53,813 nucleotides of DNA, from assembly GCA_028818795.1 (NCBI GenBank), contig JAPPND010000169.1, forward strand, positions 1 to 53,813, in the 5' to 3' direction. This DNA comes from Gammaproteobacteria bacterium. Its GTDB lineage: Bacteria; Pseudomonadota; Gammaproteobacteria; Pseudomonadales; Azotimanducaceae. Of this stretch, positions 1 through 7,491 are shown in pieces; positions within the stretch are counted from its first letter, which is position 1; each line of letters begins with the position of its first letter. Made by a program: the position numbers and the translations under genes. The notes beneath the pieces were generated by a model, which worked only from the letters and a program-made list of their open reading frames with translations, did no database searches and was not told where the DNA came from.

Positions 1-105
1 ATCCACTTCGAGCGCTTCTTCGACACGCTGTATCGGCGTTACGACGAACGGTATGTCGTGAGCGCGCCGCAACTCGCCCGCCGAACACGGCGTTTGGAGT
101 GGTAG
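1..105 (+). CDS. C-terminal fragment of an unidentified protein
   Basis: The frame is open from the window edge and ends at TAG 103-105, giving 34 residues rich in Arg, Tyr and aromatic residues (for example RRYDERYVV). The beginning lies outside the window. I do not recognise the family and no function is proposed. It is convergent with the ATPase gene at 314-1459. Confidence 0.35.
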   Translation: MHFERFFDTLYRRYDERYVVSAPQLARRTRRLEW

Positions 106-193
106 GTCGACTCACCTGCCTTGAAGGCTGGTGTGCTTCAGAAACTCGACTACGGAATCAGAATCGGAGGTTGATCGGGGGCTTGCGCCTGCA

Positions 194-222
194 TAGGTGG
201 CCTGTTGCCGGTCTGCCACCTA
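194..222. terminator. Hairpin between convergent genes, possible terminator
   Basis: TAGGTGGC pairs perfectly with GCCACCTA (8-bp stem, 13-nt loop). It lies between the stop at 105 and the convergent stop at 314. There is no T-tract, so intrinsic termination is uncertain. Nothing else is recognised in 106-313. Confidence 0.35.
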
Positions 223-313
223 CCTTATACGGCAAGACGGCCCTGCCGGGTCCCGGAACCCGCACTAAGGCGTGGCAACGCAACGCGCAAACGCAAGAGC
301 GGTCTACGCCGGG

Positions 314-1459
314 CTACGTGTTGGGCCTGCTGACCGTGCGCGGATTCAGGACGTACCCCATCAGACTCGGAATCCCAGGTTCCCAATCGATCCTGCCTGC
401 GGGTTGCCAGATGTAGCCCAGTTCCCGCAGACGAGTTGCCGCAGCCTGCTTCGCGTCACCGTCCGTGCCGGGTAGCGCCGTGCCGATCGCACGGTCCAGT
501 CCCTCGTCGGTCAGGGTTCGTCGGTCCTCGTTGGTCGATGCTTGGTTGGCGAACGCCCGCGCCACTGCGGAGGCGACCGGCAGGCATCCTTCCCTTCGGA
601 GTTCGCGATAGCGATTGGCGTAGTACTCGTCCCGTCGTTCCTGGAATCGGGGTTCGGCGACCGCCACGATGTCGGCATCGACTGCCGTTGTCCCGCGCTC
701 GCGCAACGCCGCCCACAGGGCATCGCCCCAGACCTGGATGAAGTACGGATAGAGTTGGCTCTCCGCGACTACGCTGTCGAGGGTTCCCGGCGTCACGACC
801 GCGCCGTGTTCCACCAGCGGTTTGGCCAAGGCGTCGAAGCTTGCCGGAGCATCCAGCCGCCCGATGTCGAGACGTTTCGACCCGTCCCAGAAGGACGCTC
901 CCATGAGGCCTAGCCGATCCACGAGATTCGGCGTGCCGGCCAGAATCAGCAGGAACGGCGCCTCCGCCCGGACCCGCTGGCTGACGTTGAGCAGGGTGCG
1001 CCCGACATTGAGGTCCAGGTTGTGTGCCTCGTCGAGTAGTACGACCCGGGGGCGTCTCCTGCAACGCGAGATCAACCGTCGCGTCAACGATCCGACCCGG
1101 CCTCCTTCGACGGACATGCTCCCCACCTGGGGCACCTTTACTTCGGTCTTGCCGATGCGCTCCAGAATCGAAGGGAACAGCACGCCGCTGAGGTCGTCCG
1201 TGTGCGTGATGTCGTCGGGCGTCAGCGAGACCGCATCCGCAGCCCGTGATGCGACGATTTCGTGGTCGAACCAGCGCAACAGCGCGGTCTTGCCATTGCC
1301 TCGCGGTCCCATCAGCACGATGTCGGCAGGAACGGTGCCGCCCTCCCGCAGCACGTCGAGACAGTCCAGCAGCGTTCGCTGTTCGTCCTCGCGGCCAGCG
1401 AAGTAAGGCGGTAGCTGGCCGGTCCCCGGCATGAACAGTTGTCGCGGCGGGTCGTCCAT
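314..1459 (-). CDS. AAA+ ATP-binding protein (Orc1/Cdc6-like or archaeal-ATPase-like)
   Basis: This 381-residue P-loop ATPase has a FAGREDE-type N-terminal motif, Walker A GPRGNGKTALL, Walker B VVLLDEAHNL and a downstream LILAGTPNLVDRL segment that fits sensor 1. The C-terminal third (LRREGCLPVASAVARAF onward) resembles a winged-helix region. Such proteins are often DNA-associated or regulatory ATPases, but the substrate is unknown. The ATG at 1459 begins MDDPPRQLF; a longer frame runs to a TTG at 1603 but its extra 48 residues look random. No clear Shine-Dalgarno is seen. It may be a stand-alone STAND-like ATPase or one part of an element that lies outside the window. Confidence 0.7.
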   Translation of the reverse strand: MDDPPRQLFMPGTGQLPPYFAGREDEQRTLLDCLDVLREGGTVPADIVLMGPRGNGKTALLRWFDHEIVASRAADAVSLTPDDITHTDDLSGVLFPSILERIGKTEVKVPQVGSMSVEGGRVGSLTRRLISRCRRRPRVVLLDEAHNLDLNVGRTLLNVSQRVRAEAPFLLILAGTPNLVDRLGLMGASFWDGSKRLDIGRLDAPASFDALAKPLVEHGAVVTPGTLDSVVAESQLYPYFIQVWGDALWAALRERGTTAVDADIVAVAEPRFQERRDEYYANRYRELRREGCLPVASAVARAFANQASTNEDRRTLTDEGLDRAIGTALPGTDGDAKQAAATRLRELGYIWQPAGRIDWEPGIPSLMGYVLNPRTVSRPNT

Positions 1460-1742
1460 CGCGGTAGGGTGGCAGACGACGTTGCCCGGTTCAAGGATCA
1501 GGCTCGGCCCGCACCCGGCCCGCAGGGCCATAGGGCGCCACGCAGTGGATCGCGCCGAGCAGCGGAGGACACTCACCGTCGACGAATGCGCAGCGTTCGC
1601 CAATCAGGCGGTTATCGACGCGGAGACGCTCGGATGGCACAGAAGTGCGGCCCAGGCCGTTTCGCGCACTTCGACCGGGCACTACAGGTGCAGATGGCTT
1701 GGGAGACGTTCGGGACGCAGTCTGGCGTTACTGCACGACTCG
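1460..1742. other. Intergenic stretch, nothing recognised
   Basis: This 283-bp stretch separates two minus-strand genes. Several short frames cross it but none has a ribosome-binding site or a recognisable motif. It presumably holds the promoter of the ATPase gene. Confidence 0.4.
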
Positions 1743-2411
1743 TCAGGCGTCTGCGAGCATTTCGGATAGCCTTTCCATCAGGCGTTCTCCCCTCGCGTGG
1801 ACCTCGACGACCACGCCGTTCGCGTCCACGAGCAGGTTCTTCGGCAGCATGTTCACGCCGAACCGCTGGCTGATGGGGCTGTCGTAGCCCTTGAGGTCGC
1901 ACGTATTGATCCAGCTAATGTCGTCCTCCACCGACGCGTCGTTCCAGTCTTCGCGGTCGGTATCCAAGGAGAAGGCGAAGATGGCGAAACCACGGTCGCC
2001 GTACACCTCGACGGCGGCCCTCAAGTTCGGTACATCCGCCCGGCAGGGGCCGCACCAGGATGCCCAGAACTCGATGAGAACGAGCTTGTTCTTGGCAAGC
2101 GTGTCTTTCAAACCGTAGGTGTCGCCGTCTCGGCCGGCCGCGGCAAAGGCGTCGATCTTGTCGCCCGACTTGATGAACCGAGTGTTTGCCGAGATGCGGG
2201 ACAGTGTCTCGTTTCGAGAGCGAAGCGCGACTGCGGACGCGGGAAGTTGGGTGATGGCTTCGAGTTCGTCGAGGCGTTCCAGGGCTTGCGTGCCGCCGCG
2301 TCCGCCCATCGCGACGGCAAGAAAACTGGCCACGGGGTCGTCATCAGCATTAACACTGATGCGGCAGCGGCGGATTCCGTCTACGAACGGCTCGCCAGTG
2401 CGGCCGGACAT
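1743..2411 (-). CDS. TlpA/ResA-like thioredoxin-fold protein
   Basis: The protein has 222 residues. Residues from about 85 to the end form an AhpC/TSA-TlpA type thioredoxin domain with FWASWCGPC (Cys120 and Cys123), the cis-Pro loop region (MLPKNLLVD) and a usual C-terminal helix. Proteins of this family are thiol-disulfide reductases, usually membrane-anchored or periplasmic. Here no signal peptide or membrane segment is visible at the N-terminus, and the first 80 residues are unassigned, so the start may be wrong or the export signal lost. The ATG at 2411 lies inside the end of the upstream phosphotransferase gene (31-bp overlap), which suggests translational coupling. Confidence 0.75.
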   Translation of the reverse strand: MSGRTGEPFVDGIRRCRISVNADDDPVASFLAVAMGGRGGTQALERLDELEAITQLPASAVALRSRNETLSRISANTRFIKSGDKIDAFAAAGRDGDTYGLKDTLAKNKLVLIEFWASWCGPCRADVPNLRAAVEVYGDRGFAIFAFSLDTDREDWNDASVEDDISWINTCDLKGYDSPISQRFGVNMLPKNLLVDANGVVVEVHARGERLMERLSEMLADA

Positions 2412-5062
2412 CTAGAGAGCTCGACCAACCCTTTGTCGCCATCAATCGTTAGTGTCTGACCATCCCGGATTCGTTCCGTAGCATCCACAAGCCCAAGCAC
2501 TGCGGGAATCCCGTATTCCCGCGCCACGATGGAGCCGTGGGCGAGGATGCCGCCGATGTCGGTGGCGAGCCCGATCGCCTGGGGAAACAACTGCGTCCAG
2601 GCGGGTGTCGTCGCGGGGCAGACGAGGATCGTACCGGGCCGCATCCGGTCGAAATCGCGGGGCGACAGGATGACGCAGGCTTCTCCGGTGACCCGGCCGG
2701 GACTGACGGCCGAGCCCTTCAGGGCGTTGTCGGGAGTTTCGGCATCGACATCGGACGGTAGCGGTGACCATGGCGGCGGGCCGGGGATCAGGGCGGGAGG
2801 CTTCAATCGCTTTCTCGCTTCCCGAAGTTCGCGCCGTTCGACCGCCAGATCTGCGTATTCCGGCAGGCCGGGGCCGTCCGGGTAGTGGGCATGCCTGTGG
2901 GATTCCGGGAGTCGGCGCAACGCGGCGATGCTGCGCACGGCCCGGCCGAGTTCGTCGGTGGTGAGGAAGAAGATGTCTTCGGGTTCATGCAAGGTGCCGG
3001 CTTCGGCCAATCGCCGACCCAGTTCCCTGGCAAAAGGGCGCAGGACGGTCCATGCCCGGCCCAGTTCGAACATCGCCCGTTCCCGGTTCGGGTAGTACCG
3101 GCGCGCAACCCAGAGCCGCCACCAGAACCGCCACCGGAGGGTGCCCTTGAATTGGCGGCTGGCGGCACGGAAGGCTTCTCGCCGCCGCCGTCTGAGTTGT
3201 CGTTTTGCGGCATCGCCATCGTAGGGGGCTACCAGCAGCGCCTGCAGGCTGCGCAGCGTGTTCAATGGACTCTCGGCTTCGGCGGGTTCGACGAAATCCA
3301 TCGTGAAGACCTGGTGGCCGTATTGGGCGAAGTAGTCGTCCAGGGTGGCCCGTGCCTCGCCACCGTCGGGGTGGCGGTCGAGGGTCTCGATGAGCTGGTG
3401 GGGCGAAGCGGCGATGACCGCTTCGAACAAGCTCTCGCGGTCGCGGATCGCCTTGGCCACTGCCGCGAGGCTGGTTTGCGCGTCGAACGCTGGGGACGCC
3501 AGGCCGCTCAGGAACAGGCCGCTGGTGAACAGGCCGTCACCGTGCTCTTCAAGGAATCCGTGAAGCTGGTATTCGGTGCCGCGGGTTAGGGCGAACGCAT
3601 TCCAGACACCGTTGTTGTACCAGTAGCGGGCGTCGGCCTTGGACATAGCCCGAATGCCAGTCCATAGCTGCTCCACGGTGGCCGCTTTCGGTTCCAGGGC
3701 GTGCCAGGCACGGATTTCGCGTCGGTAGCGGGGCAGGGCGACGTAGCGCCACCTCGGAACGAACGTCAGGTACATCCGAAGCGTCCGTAGTCGCGCGGCT
3801 AGTCGAGATCGTCGGCCGGGCCTTCTAGGCCGGGGTTGCCCCGTGCGGGGCGGTTCGCCCACTTGACGGTAGGCGAATCCGTTGACGGTCGTGGTGAGGT
3901 GGAACGAAGCGGGCGGCTGGGTGTCCTCGAAGTCGTGGTTGCCATGCCGAACCAGGTTGCGACCCCAGGCCTCCTGCAGCGACCGCTTCATGTGCAGGTC
4001 TTCGAAGAGCGTCGAGACGGGCTCGGGAACATGCTCGACCCACTGGCTGCGCTGCAGGTAGGCGCCGGGCTCCGGCGGGTCCCACCGGACGTCGACCAGC
4101 GGTTCGGGCGGCAGGTTCGTGATCGGGCGCGACTGCAGCAGCCACAGCTTGCCGGAGGCGAATGCCCACTCGATGTCCTGCGGGACGCCGTCGAAGTGTT
4201 CTTCAACGGCACGTGCCTGGTGACCGAGTTCGGCCAATTGGCTCGCCGACAGCGACGGAAGGCTCCGCCGGTCGGCTTCGACGTCGACGGATCGCGTACC
4301 GCCCTTGCCGGTTCCGACCACCATTCGCGCTTTGTCGCCGAGGTGGGTGTCCCTTGCTGCGAGGTTCTCCCGGTCGAGGACGAATTCGTCGGGGCCGACG
4401 GTGCCGCCCACGATGCCTTCGCCGAGGCCGTAGCTGGCGTTGACGATCATTTCGCCGCGCGCACCGGTGGCGGGATTCGCGGTGAAGAGCACCCCGGACA
4501 CGTCGGCGTCGACCATGCGTTGCACGACCACCGCCACGGCCACGTTGTCGTTGTCGACGCCCACCCGGTGGCGGTACGCCAGTGCGCGGGCCGACCACGC
4601 CGACGCCCAGCATCTCCGGACGGCCGCCACGAACGCTTCCAGGTGGAGGATGTTGAGGTAGCTCTCCTGCTGTCCCGCGAACGAGAAGTCGGGCAGATCC
4701 TCCGTCGTGGCCGAGGAGCGCACCGCAACGGGTGCTGCGTCGGCGGCGATGCCGGCGTAGGCATCTCGGAGGGTGTCGACGAGGTCGCCAGGCAACGAGG
4801 CCGAGTCGAACAGATCTCGGATTCGCCCGGCTGCGGTGTCGAACGACAAGGTTCCTCGCACGATCTCCGGTTTCGCCGCCTCCAACACCGATTGTTCGAC
4901 TCCGGTGTCCAGCACGAACCGTCGGTAGACCGCCGTCGGAAGGATGCAGCCGTCAGGAACAGCGAAGCCAGCTTCTACCAGTCGGGTCAGGGAAAGGCCC
5001 TTGCCGCCGACTTGCCCGAGGTTGGCTGGCTTGCCTAGTCCTATCGGATCGCGCTCGTTCAT
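2381..5062 (-). CDS. Rifampicin-phosphotransferase-like PEP-synthase-family enzyme
   Basis: This 893-residue protein has three recognisable parts: an ATP-grasp pyruvate-kinase-type domain (about 1-310, with VAVRSSATTEDLPDFSFAGQ and VSGVLFTANP), a long central substrate domain (about 310-780), and a swivelling phosphohistidine domain at the C-terminus (ILAHGSIVAREYGIPAVLG, His near residue 842). It lacks the C-terminal PEP-binding barrel of true PEP synthase. This order matches rifampicin phosphotransferases, which use ATP to phosphorylate a bulky small molecule. The central domain here may accept another substrate; rifampicin resistance is not shown. The ATG at 5062 has no clear Shine-Dalgarno. 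A Fur-like box lies between it and the divergent bfd gene. Confidence 0.8.
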   Translation of the reverse strand: MNERDPIGLGKPANLGQVGGKGLSLTRLVEAGFAVPDGCILPTAVYRRFVLDTGVEQSVLEAAKPEIVRGTLSFDTAAGRIRDLFDSASLPGDLVDTLRDAYAGIAADAAPVAVRSSATTEDLPDFSFAGQQESYLNILHLEAFVAAVRRCWASAWSARALAYRHRVGVDNDNVAVAVVVQRMVDADVSGVLFTANPATGARGEMIVNASYGLGEGIVGGTVGPDEFVLDRENLAARDTHLGDKARMVVGTGKGGTRSVDVEADRRSLPSLSASQLAELGHQARAVEEHFDGVPQDIEWAFASGKLWLLQSRPITNLPPEPLVDVRWDPPEPGAYLQRSQWVEHVPEPVSTLFEDLHMKRSLQEAWGRNLVRHGNHDFEDTQPPASFHLTTTVNGFAYRQVGEPPRTGQPRPRRPGRRSRLAARLRTLRMYLTFVPRWRYVALPRYRREIRAWHALEPKAATVEQLWTGIRAMSKADARYWYNNGVWNAFALTRGTEYQLHGFLEEHGDGLFTSGLFLSGLASPAFDAQTSLAAVAKAIRDRESLFEAVIAASPHQLIETLDRHPDGGEARATLDDYFAQYGHQVFTMDFVEPAEAESPLNTLRSLQALLVAPYDGDAAKRQLRRRRREAFRAASRQFKGTLRWRFWWRLWVARRYYPNRERAMFELGRAWTVLRPFARELGRRLAEAGTLHEPEDIFFLTTDELGRAVRSIAALRRLPESHRHAHYPDGPGLPEYADLAVERRELREARKRLKPPALIPGPPPWSPLPSDVDAETPDNALKGSAVSPGRVTGEACVILSPRDFDRMRPGTILVCPATTPAWTQLFPQAIGLATDIGGILAHGSIVAREYGIPAVLGLVDATERIRDGQTLTIDGDKGLVELSRCPAALASRS

Positions 5063-5077
5063 TCGCTTGTTGCAATC

Positions 5078-5096
5078 GAGAATGATTAACGTTTAT
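5078..5096. promoter_or_regulatory. Fur-box-like site between bfd and the phosphotransferase gene
   Basis: The 19-mer GAGAATGATTAACGTTTAT matches the classical Fur consensus GATAATGATAATCATTATC at 12 of 19 positions, with the left half GA-AATGAT intact. It lies 12 nt before the bfd start and 15 nt before the divergent phosphotransferase start, so it could control both. bfd genes are commonly iron-repressed. Confidence 0.5.
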
Positions 5097-5107
5097 ATTT
5101 GCGCTTC

Positions 5108-5293
5108 ATGTACGTCTGCCTATGCCAAGCCGTCAAGGACAGCGAGGTTCGCCAAGCGGTGGCCTCGGGTGTCGAGGACGTCGACCAGCTCGCCGAGGTG
5201 CTCGGCGTGGGCACCGGCTGCGGCTCCTGCCGCGACTTCGCCCAGACACTCATCGACGAAGCCCTCGACGAGTCTCTCGCCTACGCCGCCTAG
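5108..5293 (+). CDS. bfd: Bacterioferritin-associated ferredoxin (Bfd-like [2Fe-2S] protein)
   Basis: The 61-residue protein starts MYVCLCQAVKDSEVRQAV and contains the C-x-C plus C-x2-C set (CLC near the start, GCGSC near residue 38) that binds a [2Fe-2S] cluster in Bfd proteins. Bfd donates electrons to bacterioferritin so that stored iron is released in iron starvation. The ATG at 5108 was chosen over an upstream TTG because family members begin with MYVCLC. The Fur-like box just upstream supports iron control. No bacterioferritin gene is present in the window. Confidence 0.85.
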   Translation: MYVCLCQAVKDSEVRQAVASGVEDVDQLAEVLGVGTGCGSCRDFAQTLIDEALDESLAYAA

Positions 5294-5343
5294 GCGCTCG
5301 GGTTTACACTTTACCCCGCTTCCGTGGGGTCTATGTGGACATC

Positions 5344-5640
5344 ATGAACATCCTAGTCACCGGCATGAGCGGGCTGATCGGCGGCTTGGTCCGCACGCGG
5401 CTCGAATAAGCGGGAGGAACCCTGCAAGTCGCTGGCCGAAGCGCGCTACGACGAGGCACCCGCCGAGTGGCCGTTGATCCGTCACGACATGGCGACGCGA
5501 CCGCAGGGCGTCTACGGGTCGACGAAGGTGTGGGGCGAAGCCATCGGCCGCCACTATGCCAACACGTTCTGTGCATCCGCATCGGCTACGTCAACGCGGC
5601 GGATCGTTCCCCGGGACGCGGCGGAGGACCATCGCTGATC
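5344..5640 (+). pseudogene. Decayed NAD-dependent sugar epimerase/dehydratase
   Basis: Three pieces of one extended short-chain epimerase are visible in different frames. 5344-5409 encodes MNILVTGMSGLIGGLV, a normal Rossmann start with the GxxGxxG motif, then stops. In another frame about 5459-5565 encodes GVYGSTKVWGEAIGRHYAN, the catalytic YxxxK region with the usual GE. A third frame from about 5569 gives VLCIRIGYVN, the strand that normally follows. Roughly 100 residues between the first two pieces are missing, and there is a frameshift between the second and third. The gene is therefore deleted and frameshifted. Confidence 0.75.
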
Positions 5641-5769
5641 CCTGACGTCCGAATCGCATTGGACGGACGAACCCGAAACCCATAAGGTGAATCGAGGGGA
5701 GGGCCCGCTCGGCGAATTCCGGCCGCGCAGCTGTCGTCACCGCATGTGCAATCGACTAAGGAGAGAGTC

Positions 5770-6684
5770 TTGGACTTCGGAGTACAGGTAAACGTCTACC
5801 GAACATCTTGGGAGGACATTCGGACGTCCGTGGAAGCCATGGAGGCCGGCGACTGGGACAGCGTCTGGTTCGCGGATCACTTCATTCCGCCGGGCGCCAG
5901 CCGCGAACAGGAGGCGATGACCGCCTTCGAGGGCCTCGCGGCGATCGCCGTCGTGGGCGGCATGACGAAGAAGCTGCGGCTTGGCAACCTGGTGCTGGGC
6001 AATACGTACCGCAACCCGGCCCTGGTCGCGAAGATCGCCGGCACCATCGATACGGCGACCGAGGGACGGTTCACGCTCGCCATCGGGGCGGGCTGGTACA
6101 AGCGCGAACACGAAGCCTACGGCTGGACGTTCCCGTCGATGAAGGAACGCCAGGACCGGTTCGAGGAAGCTTGCGCACTGCTCCGCCTCCTGATCCGCTC
6201 CCACGAGCCGGTGGACTTCCACGGCACCTACTACGACATCGACAACGCACGCCTGTCGCCGGGTTCCTACGACAAGCCGATTCCGATCATGGTCGGCGGC
6301 ACGGGGCCCAAGCGGACGCTCAGGACGCTCGCCAGGTACGGCGATGTCATGAACCTCGACGGCTGGGCCGGCGGCGGCATGTCCCTCGACTACTACAAGT
6401 ACAAGGCAGGCATCCTCGAGCAGCACTGCGAGGACGCGGGCCGCGACCCTGCGGAGATCCGCCGCACGTTGCTGATGCCCTGCTACCTGACGGAGGACAA
6501 GAACCTGATCGAGCGGGTCGTGAAAGGTCTGGGGCCGGGGACCGTGGCCGGACCGCGCCAATACATCGTCGATCGCATCGGCGAGTTCCAGGACGCGGGC
6601 ATCGCGGAGATCATGTTCGGTGGCGTGGGCGGCGTCGAGCGACTCAAGCAGTACGAGGGAGAGATCATCTCGGCGTTCCGGTAG
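5770..6684 (+). CDS. LLM-class F420-dependent oxidoreductase
   Basis: This 304-residue protein has the bacterial-luciferase-like TIM-barrel pattern: MDFGVQVN at the start, DSVWFADHF, LRLGNLVLGNTYRNPALVAK, GRFTLAIGAGWYKREHEAYG and a C-terminal FGGVGG segment. Members use F420H2 or FMNH2 to reduce or oxidise small organic substrates. The start is TTG 5770 because AAGGAG at 5758-5763 lies 6 nt before it and family proteins begin at this point; a GTG at 5746 is in frame but precedes the ribosome-binding site. The substrate is unknown. A second member of the superfamily is at 32231-33151. No F420 biosynthesis genes are in view. Confidence 0.85.
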   Translation: MDFGVQVNVYRTSWEDIRTSVEAMEAGDWDSVWFADHFIPPGASREQEAMTAFEGLAAIAVVGGMTKKLRLGNLVLGNTYRNPALVAKIAGTIDTATEGRFTLAIGAGWYKREHEAYGWTFPSMKERQDRFEEACALLRLLIRSHEPVDFHGTYYDIDNARLSPGSYDKPIPIMVGGTGPKRTLRTLARYGDVMNLDGWAGGGMSLDYYKYKAGILEQHCEDAGRDPAEIRRTLLMPCYLTEDKNLIERVVKGLGPGTVAGPRQYIVDRIGEFQDAGIAEIMFGGVGGVERLKQYEGEIISAFR

Positions 6685-6712
6685 AACGCCTGAGCTAGAC
6701 ACGCGCGAGGCG

Positions 6713-6729
6713 CGACGCTTGGAGCGTCG
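6713..6729. terminator. Hairpin after the LLM oxidoreductase gene
   Basis: CGACGCT and AGCGTCG form a perfect 7-bp stem with a TGG loop, 28 nt after the stop at 6684. There is no T-tract, so termination strength is uncertain. Confidence 0.4.
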
Positions 6730-6736
6730 AGCTGCG

Positions 6737-6770
6737 AGTGTTATCGTGTGGGCATTCAGGTGATAACACT
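6737..6770. promoter_or_regulatory. Palindromic operator of the VapBC-type operon
   Basis: AGTGTTATC (6737-6745) and GATAACACT (6762-6770) are a perfect 9-bp inverted repeat separated by 16 bp. The right arm lies 9 nt before the antitoxin ATG and overlaps a plausible -10 element (TAACAC). Ribbon-helix-helix antitoxins bind such paired half-sites as dimers, so this is the expected autoregulatory operator. Confidence 0.65.
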
Positions 6771-6779
6771 ACCATCACG

Positions 6780-7022
6780 ATGATTCGTACTCAGATTCAG
6801 CTGGAACCGTTGCAGTATGAGCGCTTGAAGGCGTTGGCCGCTCGGCGCTCGACCTCCGTCGCACACCTCGTGCGGGAAGGTGTCGATCATGTCTTGACGG
6901 TCGACCATTCAGACGCGGCATGGGAGCGATTGTTGTCGACTTCTGGAATTGGTCGCGCGGGCGATGGCGTGACAGACGTTTCCGCCGAGCATGATCGTTA
7001 TCTCGCCGACGCGTTCGGATGA
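6780..7022 (+). CDS. Ribbon-helix-helix antitoxin (VapB-like)
   Basis: The 80-residue protein begins MIRTQIQLEPLQYERLKALA, the short strand plus helix of a ribbon-helix-helix DNA-binding fold, followed by a variable acidic tail (VTDVSAEHDRYLADAFG) of the type that wraps the toxin. It would neutralise the PIN toxin encoded downstream and repress the operon through the palindrome at 6737-6770. ATG 6780 is preferred to a GTG-type start upstream at 6738, because that start would put the operator inside the gene. Its stop overlaps the toxin start as ATGA. Confidence 0.8.
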   Translation: MIRTQIQLEPLQYERLKALAARRSTSVAHLVREGVDHVLTVDHSDAAWERLLSTSGIGRAGDGVTDVSAEHDRYLADAFG

Positions 7023-7429
7023 CCGAGACGTTCGTCGATACGTCGGCGTTGTACGCGTTTCTCGTAGAGGACGATGACAATCATGCGGCAGCGGAGGATG
7101 CCTTGATGGCGTTGCGCGCCGAACGTGTCGGTTTGGCCACGTCCTCGTTTGTCGTCGTAGAGACGGTTTCGTTGCTTCAGGCGCGGGTCGGCGTGGCCAC
7201 CGTTCGCGCCTTTTATTTCGATTTCTTTCCATTGCTTCGCGTAATTGCGATTGACGACGCACTGTTTCATCGGGCCATGCACGCCTTGTTGGGGGCATCG
7301 AGACGAAACATCAGTCTCACGGATTGGACGAGCTTCACCCTTATGCGGGAACTCGGAATCGTCCGGGTCTTTGCCTTCGATGCCGATTTCGTGGCGCAAG
7401 GCTTCGAGGTCGTGCCGCATAGCAGCTAA
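7019..7429 (+). CDS. PIN-domain ribonuclease toxin (VapC-like)
   Basis: This 136-residue PIN domain starts METFVDTSALYAF-like, and the usual acidic residues are visible: Asp7, Glu48 (VVETV), Asp102 (LTDWTS) and Asp121/Asp123 (FDADF). VapC toxins cut tRNA or rRNA and stop translation when the antitoxin is degraded. It overlaps the antitoxin gene by 4 bp (ATGA), so the two are translationally coupled. All catalytic positions look intact, so the toxin is probably active. Confidence 0.85.
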   Translation: MTETFVDTSALYAFLVEDDDNHAAAEDALMALRAERVGLATSSFVVVETVSLLQARVGVATVRAFYFDFFPLLRVIAIDDALFHRAMHALLGASRRNISLTDWTSFTLMRELGIVRVFAFDADFVAQGFEVVPHSS

Positions 7430-7491
7430 CCCCGCTGCTAGTTTTTCCAGTATTCTCGCCCGCCTTTGACCGATAGCAGGGGAGATCCGCA

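Noticed and set aside
3836-5038. 400-codon plus-strand frame opposite the phosphotransferase gene
   Set aside because: Antisense shadow of a well-supported gene; its protein has no motif and high-GC third-position bias explains the open frame.
2381-5062. Calling the enzyme phosphoenolpyruvate synthase
   Set aside because: The C-terminal PEP-binding barrel is absent and the phospho-His domain is at the very end, which fits the rifampicin-phosphotransferase layout.
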